A DNA stretch of 64,000 nucleotides from Pseudomonas aylmerensis (GTDB lineage Bacteria > Pseudomonadota > Gammaproteobacteria > Pseudomonadales > Pseudomonadaceae). The first letter of the stretch is position 1; the number at the start of each line of letters is the position of its first letter. A program made the position numbers and the translations under genes. Positions 16,326 through 23,962 of this stretch are shown one piece after another. The stretch lies in contig NZ_MAUE01000045.1 of assembly GCF_001702265.1 (NCBI RefSeq), positions 583,767 through 647,766 on the forward strand, in the 5' to 3' direction. Under the pieces are notes generated by a model, which made no database searches, had not been told where the DNA came from, and saw only the letters and a list, made by a program, of their open reading frames with translations.

Positions 16326-18070
16326 CAATTCAAGCGGAGTTTGTTTTCAGCCATGGCGTACATCGGCCGCCAGACCGCACGGTTGAACGCCACCACAAAG
16401 ATCGACATCACCACCACGCCCAGCGCGATTTTTGGAAAGTCGCCGGCCGCCGTGGTCTGTGCGATGTAGGCACCCAGGCCGTGGGCGACCACGGTGTCCT
16501 TGCCCCAGGACACGTACTCGGAAACGATGCTGGCGTTCCACGCCCCGCCTGACGCGGTAATGGCGCCGGTGACGTAGTACGGGAAGATGCCCGGCAACAT
16601 CACCTTGCGCCACCACAGCCAGCCGCGAATGCGGAAGTTGGCCGCCGCTTCCTTATAGTCGTTGGGGAAGGCGCTGGCGCCGGCGATCACGTTGAACAGG
16701 ATGTACCACTGGGTGCCGAGCACGATCAGCGGGCTGAGCCAGATGTCCGGATTGAGGTCGTAGTGCAGGATCACAATCACAAACACCGGGAACAGCAGGT
16801 TCGCCGGGAAGGCCGCAAGAAACTGCGCCAGTGGCTGGATTTTTTCCGCCAGCGCCGGTCGCAGGCCGATCATCACGCCCAGCGGCACCCAGATCAGCGA
16901 CGCAATCAGGATCAGCCCCGCGACGCGCAGCAGGGTGATCAGGCCCAGCACAAACACGTGCCCGACTTCGCTGAAGGTCACCTCGGTGCCGACATACCGC
17001 ACGATGTGGTAGAGCGCATAGGCGGTGAGCACCGCGATCAGTGCGCCCCACACCCAGTCGATCACTTTGGACCGCGTCGCACTGGCCGCCGGCGTTGCCG
17101 TGCGCACGCCGCGCGACAGGCTGAAGCGCCTGTTGCCCAGGCGGCTGATAGTGCGGGTCACCGGGCGCAGGATGCGTTGGACCACGCGCGTGCGCTGGAC
17201 CAGATTGAGCACCCAGGATTGTGGCGCAATGCCCTGGGAGGCGGTGGTCTCCATGCGGAACTTGTCGGCCCAGGCGACCAGCGGCCGGAACAGGAACTGG
17301 TCGTAGATCAAGATCACCGCGATCATCGCCAGGATCACATAGCCCACCGCGTGCAGGTCTTTCTGGGCGATGGCCAGTGCCAGGTACGAACCCACGCCCG
17401 GCAGGGTGATGGTCTTGTCGCCGACGGTGATCGCCTCGGAGGCAACCACGAAGAACCAGCCGCCGGACATGCTCATCATCATGTTCCAGACCATGCCTGG
17501 CATGGCGAAGGGCACGTCGAGTTTCCAGAACTTCTGCCAGCCGGACAGCCGCAGGTTGGTGGATACCTCGACCAGGTCATGGGGCAACATGCGCAAGGAC
17601 TGGTAGAAGCTGAACGTCATGTTCCAGGCCTGGCTGGTGAAAATCGCAAAGATTGCCGCGAATTCGGCTCCCAGCACGCGGCCGGGGAACAGCAACAGGA
17701 AGAACGTCACCGTAAACGAGATGTAACCGAGCACGGGCACCGACTGCAGGATGTCGAGCACCGGCACCAGCAGTTTTTCGGCACGCCGGCTCTTGGCCGC
17801 GAGGGTGCCGTAGAGCAGGGTGAAAACCAGTGCCGCGACCATCGCCGCGAGCATGCGCAGGGTGGTGCGCATCGCGTATTCCGGCAGGTTGGCCGGGTCG
17901 AGGGAAATCACGTCGCTCTGCAGGGTGGCGATGGGAGCCCACGTCTCCCGGGCGGTGATGGAGAAAAACAGCAAGAAGCCGATCACCAGCGGCAGGGCGA
18001 CCAGGTCCCAGCGGTTGGGGAGCAAGCGCAACGTGGACGCAGGGATGTAATGACGGAATACTTTTTTCAT
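16325..18070 (-). CDS. ABC transporter permease with two fused membrane domains
   Basis: 581 residues carrying two copies of the binding-protein-dependent permease domain. The coupling-loop (EAA) regions are VEVSTNLRLSGWQKFWKLDV for the first and EAAANFRIRGWLWWRKVMLP for the second. About six hydrophobic helices surround each. Such double permeases pair with the AAA-associated type of ATPase encoded next. I start at the ATG at 18070 (MKKVFRHYIP); ATGs at 18094 and beyond extend the N-terminus without a better ribosome binding site. It overlaps the ATPase gene by one base, so the two are cotranslated. Confidence 0.87.
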   Translation of the reverse strand: MKKVFRHYIPASTLRLLPNRWDLVALPLVIGFLLFFSITARETWAPIATLQSDVISLDPANLPEYAMRTTLRMLAAMVAALVFTLLYGTLAAKSRRAEKLLVPVLDILQSVPVLGYISFTVTFFLLLFPGRVLGAEFAAIFAIFTSQAWNMTFSFYQSLRMLPHDLVEVSTNLRLSGWQKFWKLDVPFAMPGMVWNMMMSMSGGWFFVVASEAITVGDKTITLPGVGSYLALAIAQKDLHAVGYVILAMIAVILIYDQFLFRPLVAWADKFRMETTASQGIAPQSWVLNLVQRTRVVQRILRPVTRTISRLGNRRFSLSRGVRTATPAASATRSKVIDWVWGALIAVLTAYALYHIVRYVGTEVTFSEVGHVFVLGLITLLRVAGLILIASLIWVPLGVMIGLRPALAEKIQPLAQFLAAFPANLLFPVFVIVILHYDLNPDIWLSPLIVLGTQWYILFNVIAGASAFPNDYKEAAANFRIRGWLWWRKVMLPGIFPYYVTGAITASGGAWNASIVSEYVSWGKDTVVAHGLGAYIAQTTAAGDFPKIALGVVVMSIFVVAFNRAVWRPMYAMAENKLRLN

Positions 18071-18315
18071 CGGCCGTTGCTCATAGGCAGTCATTCCAGC
18101 AGCGTTCAGGGTCAGAGGGGCGTTATGGGGATGAGCGTAGCTTTTGTACGAACGACTCACCGAGAAGGGGCGGACGCTCTTCTCCGTGAGTCAGGGGCAT
18201 CGCGACGATGCTGGCGGAATTGTACGTTTCTGAATGTTACAAGCGCATAAATTTGCTGTCAGTTTGCTGTACGAACCGCGACCTGGGCAGCGGCGCCCCG
18301 GTCGCAACTCGGCGG

Positions 18316-19044
18316 TTACTCAAAGCGCAAGATCACCCGGCGGTTGTGCTTGCTCTTCTTCTCGATCTTTTCGCAGAACACCCGGCCGATTTCCTCGGTG
18401 TTGATCACATGGGTGCCGCCGCACGGCTGGATGTCAATACCGCCAATTTCAATCACCCGTACCGAGCCCTGGATCACCGGCGGTGCGACCGCCTGGGTGC
18501 GGGTGATCTGCAGCAGGGTGGCGTATTCCGAGGCGGGCATCGACAGGGTCTTCACCTCGTGGGCCTGGGCGATCAGCGCGTTCAGGTCGCGGGTGAGGGT
18601 GTCCTTGTCGAGAGTCATTTCCGGCAGGTCGAAATCCAGGCGGCCCTTGTCGGCACTGATGCTGCAGCCGGTCACCGGCGCGTCGATGAGCGAGCACAGC
18701 AGGTGCAGGCAGGTGTGCATTTTCATGTGTTGATAGCGGCGTGCCCAATCGATGCCGGCGTCCACCTGTACCCCGGCGATCAATGGGGCCGGGCAGTGCT
18801 CCACCTGGTGCCAGATGATCGAGCGCTGCACCGCGTCGCGCACCGTGCCGATGACCTCGACCCGAGTGCCGTCTGCCAGGGTGAAGTGGCCGGTATCGCC
18901 CGGTTGCCCGCCGCCCGTTGGATAGAACAGCGTGTGCTCCAGGGCGATGCCGTGTTCGCTGACGGCGATCACCCGCGCGCTGAAGGCATTCTGGTAGGGC
19001 GCGCTGTCAAACAGCGCGAGGGTTTCCATGGTGTGCACGGACAT
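18316..19044 (-). CDS. Alanyl-tRNA editing protein (AlaX family)
   Basis: 242 residues resembling the editing domain of alanyl-tRNA synthetase as a free protein. It has the FYPTGGGQPGDTG block, the zinc-site histidines in the HMKMHTCLH segment and the second half-site CGGTH near the C-terminus. Family members hydrolyse serine or glycine wrongly attached to tRNA-Ala. The ATG at 19044 has a strong GGAGG site and lies two bases after the serine acetyltransferase stop, so this is the last gene of the cysteine operon. Its presence beside serine-consuming enzymes may reflect protection against mischarging, which is inference. Confidence 0.87.
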   Translation of the reverse strand: MSVHTMETLALFDSAPYQNAFSARVIAVSEHGIALEHTLFYPTGGGQPGDTGHFTLADGTRVEVIGTVRDAVQRSIIWHQVEHCPAPLIAGVQVDAGIDWARRYQHMKMHTCLHLLCSLIDAPVTGCSISADKGRLDFDLPEMTLDKDTLTRDLNALIAQAHEVKTLSMPASEYATLLQITRTQAVAPPVIQGSVRVIEIGGIDIQPCGGTHVINTEEIGRVFCEKIEKKSKHNRRVILRFE

Positions 19045-19046
19045 GT

Positions 19047-20039
19047 TCAACCTCCGACAATCAGTGGGCTGGCTTGCAACAGGTGGCGCACCATCGCGCT
19101 CAAGCCAGGGGGAGAGAGCAGGGTGATTTCAAATTCCGGCCCGCACACTTTGAGGTTCAGCGGCAGGCGCGGCAGTTGATTGCCCGACTCGATGCGGTGC
19201 AGGCGAAACTGCAGGTGATGGCGCTCCTTCACCGTGGGTTCGAGCATCAGCCCCGGCAAGGCGTGGAAGTCGGCGTCCAGCACCGTGACCTTGTGGCTGG
19301 CATTCACCTCGCCGACCACGTGCAAACGCTCATCGAGGGCGAAGGCGCCGAGGTAGTTGCTGTGGTCCGACTCATCGTTTTTCTGCAGCTGGATCTGGTT
19401 GACCACCTTGACCTTGGTGCCGGCCGGAACGTCCTGGGTGATCACGCAGGAGGGGCTGATAAACACGTTGTCGCCGATCAGCACATAGCCCAGCACGCGG
19501 GCGCCGGAGCCGACTTCGACGTTGTTGCCCAGGCGCGGATGACGCTTGCCATCGGGGTTGTTGGCGATGCCGCGCGCGCCCAGCGTGACGCCGCAGAGAA
19601 TGTAGCAGTCGTTGCCGATCTCGCAGGTCTCGCCGATCACCGTGCCGTAGCCGTGGTCGAGCACGAAGCGCCGGCCGATGCGCGCCGCTGGGTGGATCTC
19701 GGCGCCGGAGAGGACCTTGCCCTGGTTGCTCAGCTTGAGGGCGATGCGCGAGAACACGCCGTTCATCTGGTCAGGAAAATTCCACACCAGGTGGGCGAGG
19801 CGGTAGTACAACACCGCCTTGAACGAGGCGTAGGACTCCAGGATCAACTCGCCACGCCCGCGCGACGCCGGGTCACGGTAGGCATAGGCGATGAGGTCCT
19901 CGGCCACCGCCTGGGCGGCGTTCTGGATCAACGGCGCCAGGTGCGGCTCCAGTTGCTTCATCTGCGCCGGCGTGAGCGTCTTGATGAGGTGGGTGAGTAA
20001 CTCATCGTGCAACTGTTGCATGTCGATAAAGCCGCCCAT
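19047..20039 (-). CDS. Serine O-acetyltransferase (EpsC/CysE type) with an unrecognised C-terminal extension
   Basis: 330 residues. Residues 1-110 are helical; residues about 111-220 are the left-handed hexapeptide-repeat domain with the family's catalytic DHGYGTVIGETCEIG (Asp128-His129) and LGARGIANNPDGKRHPRLG, expected to make O-acetylserine from serine and acetyl-CoA. Residues 222-330 form an extension beyond the usual end of the enzyme that I do not recognise. The ATG at 20039 sits 32 bases after the cysteine-synthase gene, with a GGGGG site; in-frame sequence upstream to 20402 overlaps that gene and is not real. It supplies the acceptor for the adjacent synthase. Confidence 0.88.
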   Translation of the reverse strand: MGGFIDMQQLHDELLTHLIKTLTPAQMKQLEPHLAPLIQNAAQAVAEDLIAYAYRDPASRGRGELILESYASFKAVLYYRLAHLVWNFPDQMNGVFSRIALKLSNQGKVLSGAEIHPAARIGRRFVLDHGYGTVIGETCEIGNDCYILCGVTLGARGIANNPDGKRHPRLGNNVEVGSGARVLGYVLIGDNVFISPSCVITQDVPAGTKVKVVNQIQLQKNDESDHSNYLGAFALDERLHVVGEVNASHKVTVLDADFHALPGLMLEPTVKERHHLQFRLHRIESGNQLPRLPLNLKVCGPEFEITLLSPPGLSAMVRHLLQASPLIVGG

Positions 20040-20071
20040 GAAGGCACCCCCGTATGCTGGATGGTTGTCGA

Positions 20072-21001
20072 TTATTCGAAACTGGGCAGGTAGCTGTCGG
20101 CATTGTCGTAGACCATGGTCAGCACCACCGTTTCGGGCGGCAGTTCGGGGGCGAGCCTGGCGATGGCCACCATGTTCGCGGCAGAGGACAGGCCCAGGCT
20201 GATGGCGTCGGTGCGCATGATGCGTTTCATCATGTCGATGCATTCCTGGCGCGAGACCTTGAGCATGCCGTCGAGAATGTCCAGGTTGAGGATGCTCGGT
20301 ATCAGCCCGATCGACAGGCCCTGGATATGGTGCGGCGCGTGCTGGTTTTTCAGCAGGTCGCACTCTTCCGGCTCCACGCCCATCACGCGCATGGCTGGCC
20401 ACGCGTCCTTCAGGGTTTCGCCGATGCCGGTGATATGGCCGCCGGTGCCGATGCCGCTGACGAAATAGTCCACCCGGCGATCACCGAAGGCGCGGAGGAT
20501 TTCCCGTGCGGTGGTGTCGCGATGGGTTTGCGGGTTGGCGCCGTTGCGTTGCTGGTTGAGCATCACGAAGCTGGGGTTTTCGAGTTGCAGCTCCATGCAC
20601 TTTTCGCCGTGGGAATTGTTGCCCAGGCGGCTGTCCGACAGCACCACCTTGGCGCCGTACAGGCGCAGCAGCTTCTGCTTTTCCGGGCTGTAGTTGTCGG
20701 GGATCACCAGCACCACTTTGTAGCCGAGCACATTGCCGGCCATCACCAGGCCGATGCCGGTATTGCCGCCGCTGGGCTCGATGATGGTCTGCCCGGAGTC
20801 GCGGATCAGTACGCCCCGGCGCTCAGCGTCGAGGATCATGCCCAGGGCGATGCGCGCCTTGTGGCTGCCGCCGGGGTTGAGGGATTCGAGCTTGGCGTAG
20901 ACCTCGATGCCGAGGTCTTCGGAAAACTGCGCCATGCGCACGATCGGCGTGTGGCCGATGGCGTCGAGGATTGAGTTATGCAGCATCAGGTAGGAGCCCA
21001 T
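20072..21001 (-). CDS. Cysteine-synthase-family PLP enzyme (CysK/CysM-like)
   Basis: 309 residues of the fold-type II PLP family. The PLP lysine is K48 in LNPGGSHKARIAL (most cysteine synthases read GS-V/S-KDR there, so His and Ala are unusual). The substrate loop is PSGGNTG (76-82) rather than PTSGNTG, and the phosphate loop is SGIGTGGHITG. It should use O-acetylserine (or O-phosphoserine) and a sulfur donor. Its place between a gene for a fused sulfur-carrier/activating protein and a serine acetyltransferase suggests that the donor is a protein thiocarboxylate, as for M. tuberculosis CysM with CysO, rather than free sulfide. The start codon lies 9 bases after the upstream stop. Confidence 0.87.
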   Translation of the reverse strand: MGSYLMLHNSILDAIGHTPIVRMAQFSEDLGIEVYAKLESLNPGGSHKARIALGMILDAERRGVLIRDSGQTIIEPSGGNTGIGLVMAGNVLGYKVVLVIPDNYSPEKQKLLRLYGAKVVLSDSRLGNNSHGEKCMELQLENPSFVMLNQQRNGANPQTHRDTTAREILRAFGDRRVDYFVSGIGTGGHITGIGETLKDAWPAMRVMGVEPEECDLLKNQHAPHHIQGLSIGLIPSILNLDILDGMLKVSRQECIDMMKRIMRTDAISLGLSSAANMVAIARLAPELPPETVVLTMVYDNADSYLPSFE

Positions 21002-21010
21002 GGCCGGAGG

Positions 21011-22873
21011 TCAGTACAAAGGCATGTCGGGTTCGACGTCGCGAACCCAGTGTTTCATGCCGCCTTGCAAGACTTTGGTGTTGGCGAAACCCGCCGCCAG
21101 CAGGGTGCTGGCCGCTTGCTCGGCACGGGTGCCGGCGTAGCAGATCAGGTAGTGGGTATTGTCCCGGCTGAGGCTGTCGAGGTGGCCATCCAGTTCGGCC
21201 AGGGGGATATGCACCACCCCCGGTAATTTGCACACCTCCAGTTCGCTGGCATCGCGCACGTCCAGCAGGACGTCGGCGCTGCGGTGGTGTTCGAGCACCT
21301 GCTTGAGCACGCGAGGCTTGATGTAGCGCTCTTCGGCCAGCGACGGTTGGCTCGGCATGGCGTCTGCACAGACCGCGGGCGCCCGGGTTTCAGTGTGGCG
21401 CAGCTCGGAGCAGCAGGGGCAGTCGGCGCGGCGCTTGAAACGGATCTCGCTGAACTTCATCGCCAGCGCATCGAAGCGCATCAAGCGGCCGGACAGCGGC
21501 TCGCCGATGCCGATGAGCAATTTGATCGCCTCGGTGGCCTGGATCATCCCGACCACCCCCGGCAGCACGCCGATCACCCCGCCGGCGCTGCAGTTGGGGG
21601 CCAGTTCTGCCGGGGGGGCGCTGGGGAACAGGCAGCGATAGCACGGCCCACCTTTATAGTTGAGCACGCTGATCTGCCCGTCGAAACGGTAGATAGCACC
21701 GTATACGAGGGGCTTGCCCAGTTGCACGCAAGCATCGTTGACCAGGTAGCGAGTGTCGAAATTGTCGGTGCCGTCGATCACCAAGTCATAGGCGCCCACC
21801 AGTTCCAGGGCGTTGTCGGCCGTCAAGGCGGTATCGTGGGCGTTGATCTGGATATGACGGTTGAGGTCCTGCAGGCGCTGCCTGGCGGATTCGACCTTGG
21901 GCATGCCCAGGGTGCTGTTGCCGTGCACGATCTGGCGTTGCAGGTTGCTGCTTTCCACCACGTCGAAATCCACCAGGCCCAGGGTGCCGACGCCAGCCGC
22001 CGCCAGGTACAGGCTGATGGGCGAGCCCAGGCCGCCGGTGCCGATGATCAGCACCTTGGCTTTTTTCAGGTTCAACTGGCCTTCGCGACCGACGCCGGGC
22101 AGGGTGATGTGGCGCACGTAACGCTGTACTTCTTCATTACTCAGGGTGTCGACGTCGATGCCGCCGGACGTGGCGAGCAGCACTTCGATCCTGGCCTTCT
22201 CCGGCAACCGGTCATCGGCGCCGATCAGTTCTTCCTCGGCGGTAAACAGGAAGTGTTCCTTGAGCTGGTTGTTGGCTTCGTGAAACAGGTGCGGGCGCAG
22301 CTGTGGGTGGCTGCTGCAGAGGTTTTCAATGACTTCGCGCAATGTCGATCCGGTGCCCTCGAGGGTCGATTCCGGCAGCTTGGCCACGCGAACCAGAATG
22401 TCGGGGAAAGAGACAGCGTTCATGGACAACTCCGTGTGCAGGTCGTTGAAGGGGTGAGGAGCGAAATGCTGGCCGTCCCAGGCAAACAGCTTGGAGCCCA
22501 GGGCCTGGCCCTGGCGGACATCGACCACCAGGTAACTGACCGGGTAGATCGGCTCGCCCATGAACAGGGCCTTGTCCTGGTCCTCGTCGCTGAAATAGGC
22601 GCCAACGTCCGGATGGGAGTGGTAGATCACCACCACCGGGTTGTCGCTGCGAAACGCTTTGTTCATCAGCAGCGTATCGGCCACTGAAAACGTGTAGCCG
22701 TTGGCGGCGCTGCGCGCATACATCTCGGGGTTCCTGCGGTGCAGCTCGTTCTGGATATTGCTGCCCAGGTACACGCTGCCATCGGCAAACACGAAGCCAC
22801 AGCATTCCTCGGGGTAACTGCGGCTGGCGTGGGCGTAGATCTGTTCGAGGGCAAGGGGGCGGAGGACGTCCAT
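21011..22873 (-). CDS. Four-domain fusion: JAMM protease, CysO-like sulfur carrier, E1 adenylyltransferase, rhodanese
   Basis: 620 residues. Residues 1-140 are a JAMM/Mec-type metalloprotease: glutamate in PEECCGF (22/23) and H85-S-H87-x7-S95-x2-D98. Residues about 152-238 are a beta-grasp carrier similar to CysO/MoaD (from NAVSFPDILV through STLREVIENL to VLLATSGG), ending in G237-G238. Residues 243-490 are a MoeB/ThiF-type E1 with GTGGLGS (278-284), SSNLQRQ, zinc cysteines C411/C414/C485/C488 and C428. Residues 515-620 are a rhodanese with active-site loop CYAGTR (C578). All key residues are present. It should adenylate and thiocarboxylate its own carrier if cut after G238. I start at the ATG at 22873 with GAGAG upstream. 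It is second in the operon after the EamA exporter. Confidence 0.9.
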   Translation of the reverse strand: MDVLRPLALEQIYAHASRSYPEECCGFVFADGSVYLGSNIQNELHRRNPEMYARSAANGYTFSVADTLLMNKAFRSDNPVVVIYHSHPDVGAYFSDEDQDKALFMGEPIYPVSYLVVDVRQGQALGSKLFAWDGQHFAPHPFNDLHTELSMNAVSFPDILVRVAKLPESTLEGTGSTLREVIENLCSSHPQLRPHLFHEANNQLKEHFLFTAEEELIGADDRLPEKARIEVLLATSGGIDVDTLSNEEVQRYVRHITLPGVGREGQLNLKKAKVLIIGTGGLGSPISLYLAAAGVGTLGLVDFDVVESSNLQRQIVHGNSTLGMPKVESARQRLQDLNRHIQINAHDTALTADNALELVGAYDLVIDGTDNFDTRYLVNDACVQLGKPLVYGAIYRFDGQISVLNYKGGPCYRCLFPSAPPAELAPNCSAGGVIGVLPGVVGMIQATEAIKLLIGIGEPLSGRLMRFDALAMKFSEIRFKRRADCPCCSELRHTETRAPAVCADAMPSQPSLAEERYIKPRVLKQVLEHHRSADVLLDVRDASELEVCKLPGVVHIPLAELDGHLDSLSRDNTHYLICYAGTRAEQAASTLLAAGFANTKVLQGGMKHWVRDVEPDMPLY

Positions 22874-22908
22874 GTTTCTCTCGCGTTGTGGTGGGAGGGC
22901 CGGGCCGG

Positions 22909-23859
22909 TCAATTTTTCTTGGCCAGGAGTTTTTCAATCGGCAATTTGGTGATCGCAAAGCCGGCCAGGAGGATGGCCGAGTACAGCATCAGGTCGCGGG
23001 AAATCGCCACGCCTTCATACCAGGCGCCGATGATCACCGCGAACACCGGGAAAATGATGAACACGAACGACAGAATGATCGGGCTCAAGCGCTTGAGCAG
23101 CATGAAATACACGATGAAGCCGCCCACCGACGCCACCAGTCCCAGGTAGAACAGCGCGCTCCAGGAGCGCAGGGTGATGGCATCGAAGGTCGGCGCTTCA
23201 AAAAACAGGCCGGCCACGAACAGCATCAACCCGGCGATGCCGATGGGCAGGGTGTTGTAGGTGATCACGCTGATGGCGCTGCCTTTCTGCTTGGTAATGA
23301 CGTAGCACAAGGCATGCATGATCGCGGCGGTCAGAATTGCCAGCACCCCGAAGAACTCGGCGTGGTCCAGGTGCAGGCCCTGGCTCTTGATGATCATGTA
23401 GAGGCTGCCGAAACCGATGCCGATGCCGACGACCTGGGAAAAGTAGATGCGCTCGCGCAGGAACAGCGCCGAGAAGATCAGGATAAACACCGGCATGCAG
23501 CTGAACAGCAGGGCGGTGAGGCCCGACGACACGTGCATTTCACCGTAGTTGAGCAGGTAGTACGGCACGCTGAAGTAGGAAAGCGTCACGAACACGAAGA
23601 ACCAGCGGCTCTCGCGGGGAAACAGGATCGGCTCGCGGCGCACCAGGGCGAAACACAGGAACAGCGGGAAGGCGATCAGGAAGCGCAGGCCGGCGGAGGT
23701 CAGCGGCGGCACGCTCTCCACGGCAATCTTGATCCCCAGCCAAGTGGTGCCCCAGCTCAGGCACACGATCAGGAACATCACGCTGGTGACCAGTGCGGCC
23801 AACCACTGTTTTTGGGTTTTTGTTTTCGCGGTGTTTTCGAGAACGGCGGACATTGGCAT
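22909..23859 (-). CDS. EamA/DMT-superfamily transporter
   Basis: 316 residues with ten predicted membrane helices in two EamA repeats (first repeat about 20-150, second about 165-305; GTTWLGIKIAVESVPPLTSA near the start is typical of the family). Several relatives export amino acids, including cysteine and O-acetylserine. It is the first gene of the cysteine operon and lies back-to-back with the MocR regulator, so export of the pathway product or intermediate is a fair guess. A second ATG at 23853 is possible; GGGAAG upstream favours 23859. Confidence 0.85.
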   Translation of the reverse strand: MPMSAVLENTAKTKTQKQWLAALVTSVMFLIVCLSWGTTWLGIKIAVESVPPLTSAGLRFLIAFPLFLCFALVRREPILFPRESRWFFVFVTLSYFSVPYYLLNYGEMHVSSGLTALLFSCMPVFILIFSALFLRERIYFSQVVGIGIGFGSLYMIIKSQGLHLDHAEFFGVLAILTAAIMHALCYVITKQKGSAISVITYNTLPIGIAGLMLFVAGLFFEAPTFDAITLRSWSALFYLGLVASVGGFIVYFMLLKRLSPIILSFVFIIFPVFAVIIGAWYEGVAISRDLMLYSAILLAGFAITKLPIEKLLAKKN

Positions 23860-23962
23860 CGTTTATTGCTTCCCTGAGCCGAAATTGAACTCTATATTGA
23901 GCTTGTAATGAGTTGTAAAATTCGGCGATTGAACCCGTAAAAGCACACTATTAGGGCGAAAG
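23860..23962. promoter_or_regulatory. Divergent regulatory region of the cysteine operon and mocR-type gene
   Basis: This A+T-rich 103-base gap separates divergent genes. It holds a direct repeat TTGTAA-TGAG-TTGTAA (23903-23918) and a looser pair ATTGAAC/ATTGAGC about 12 bases apart (near 23884-23902). MocR regulators commonly bind direct repeats in such gaps, so these are candidate sites. Confidence 0.45.
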
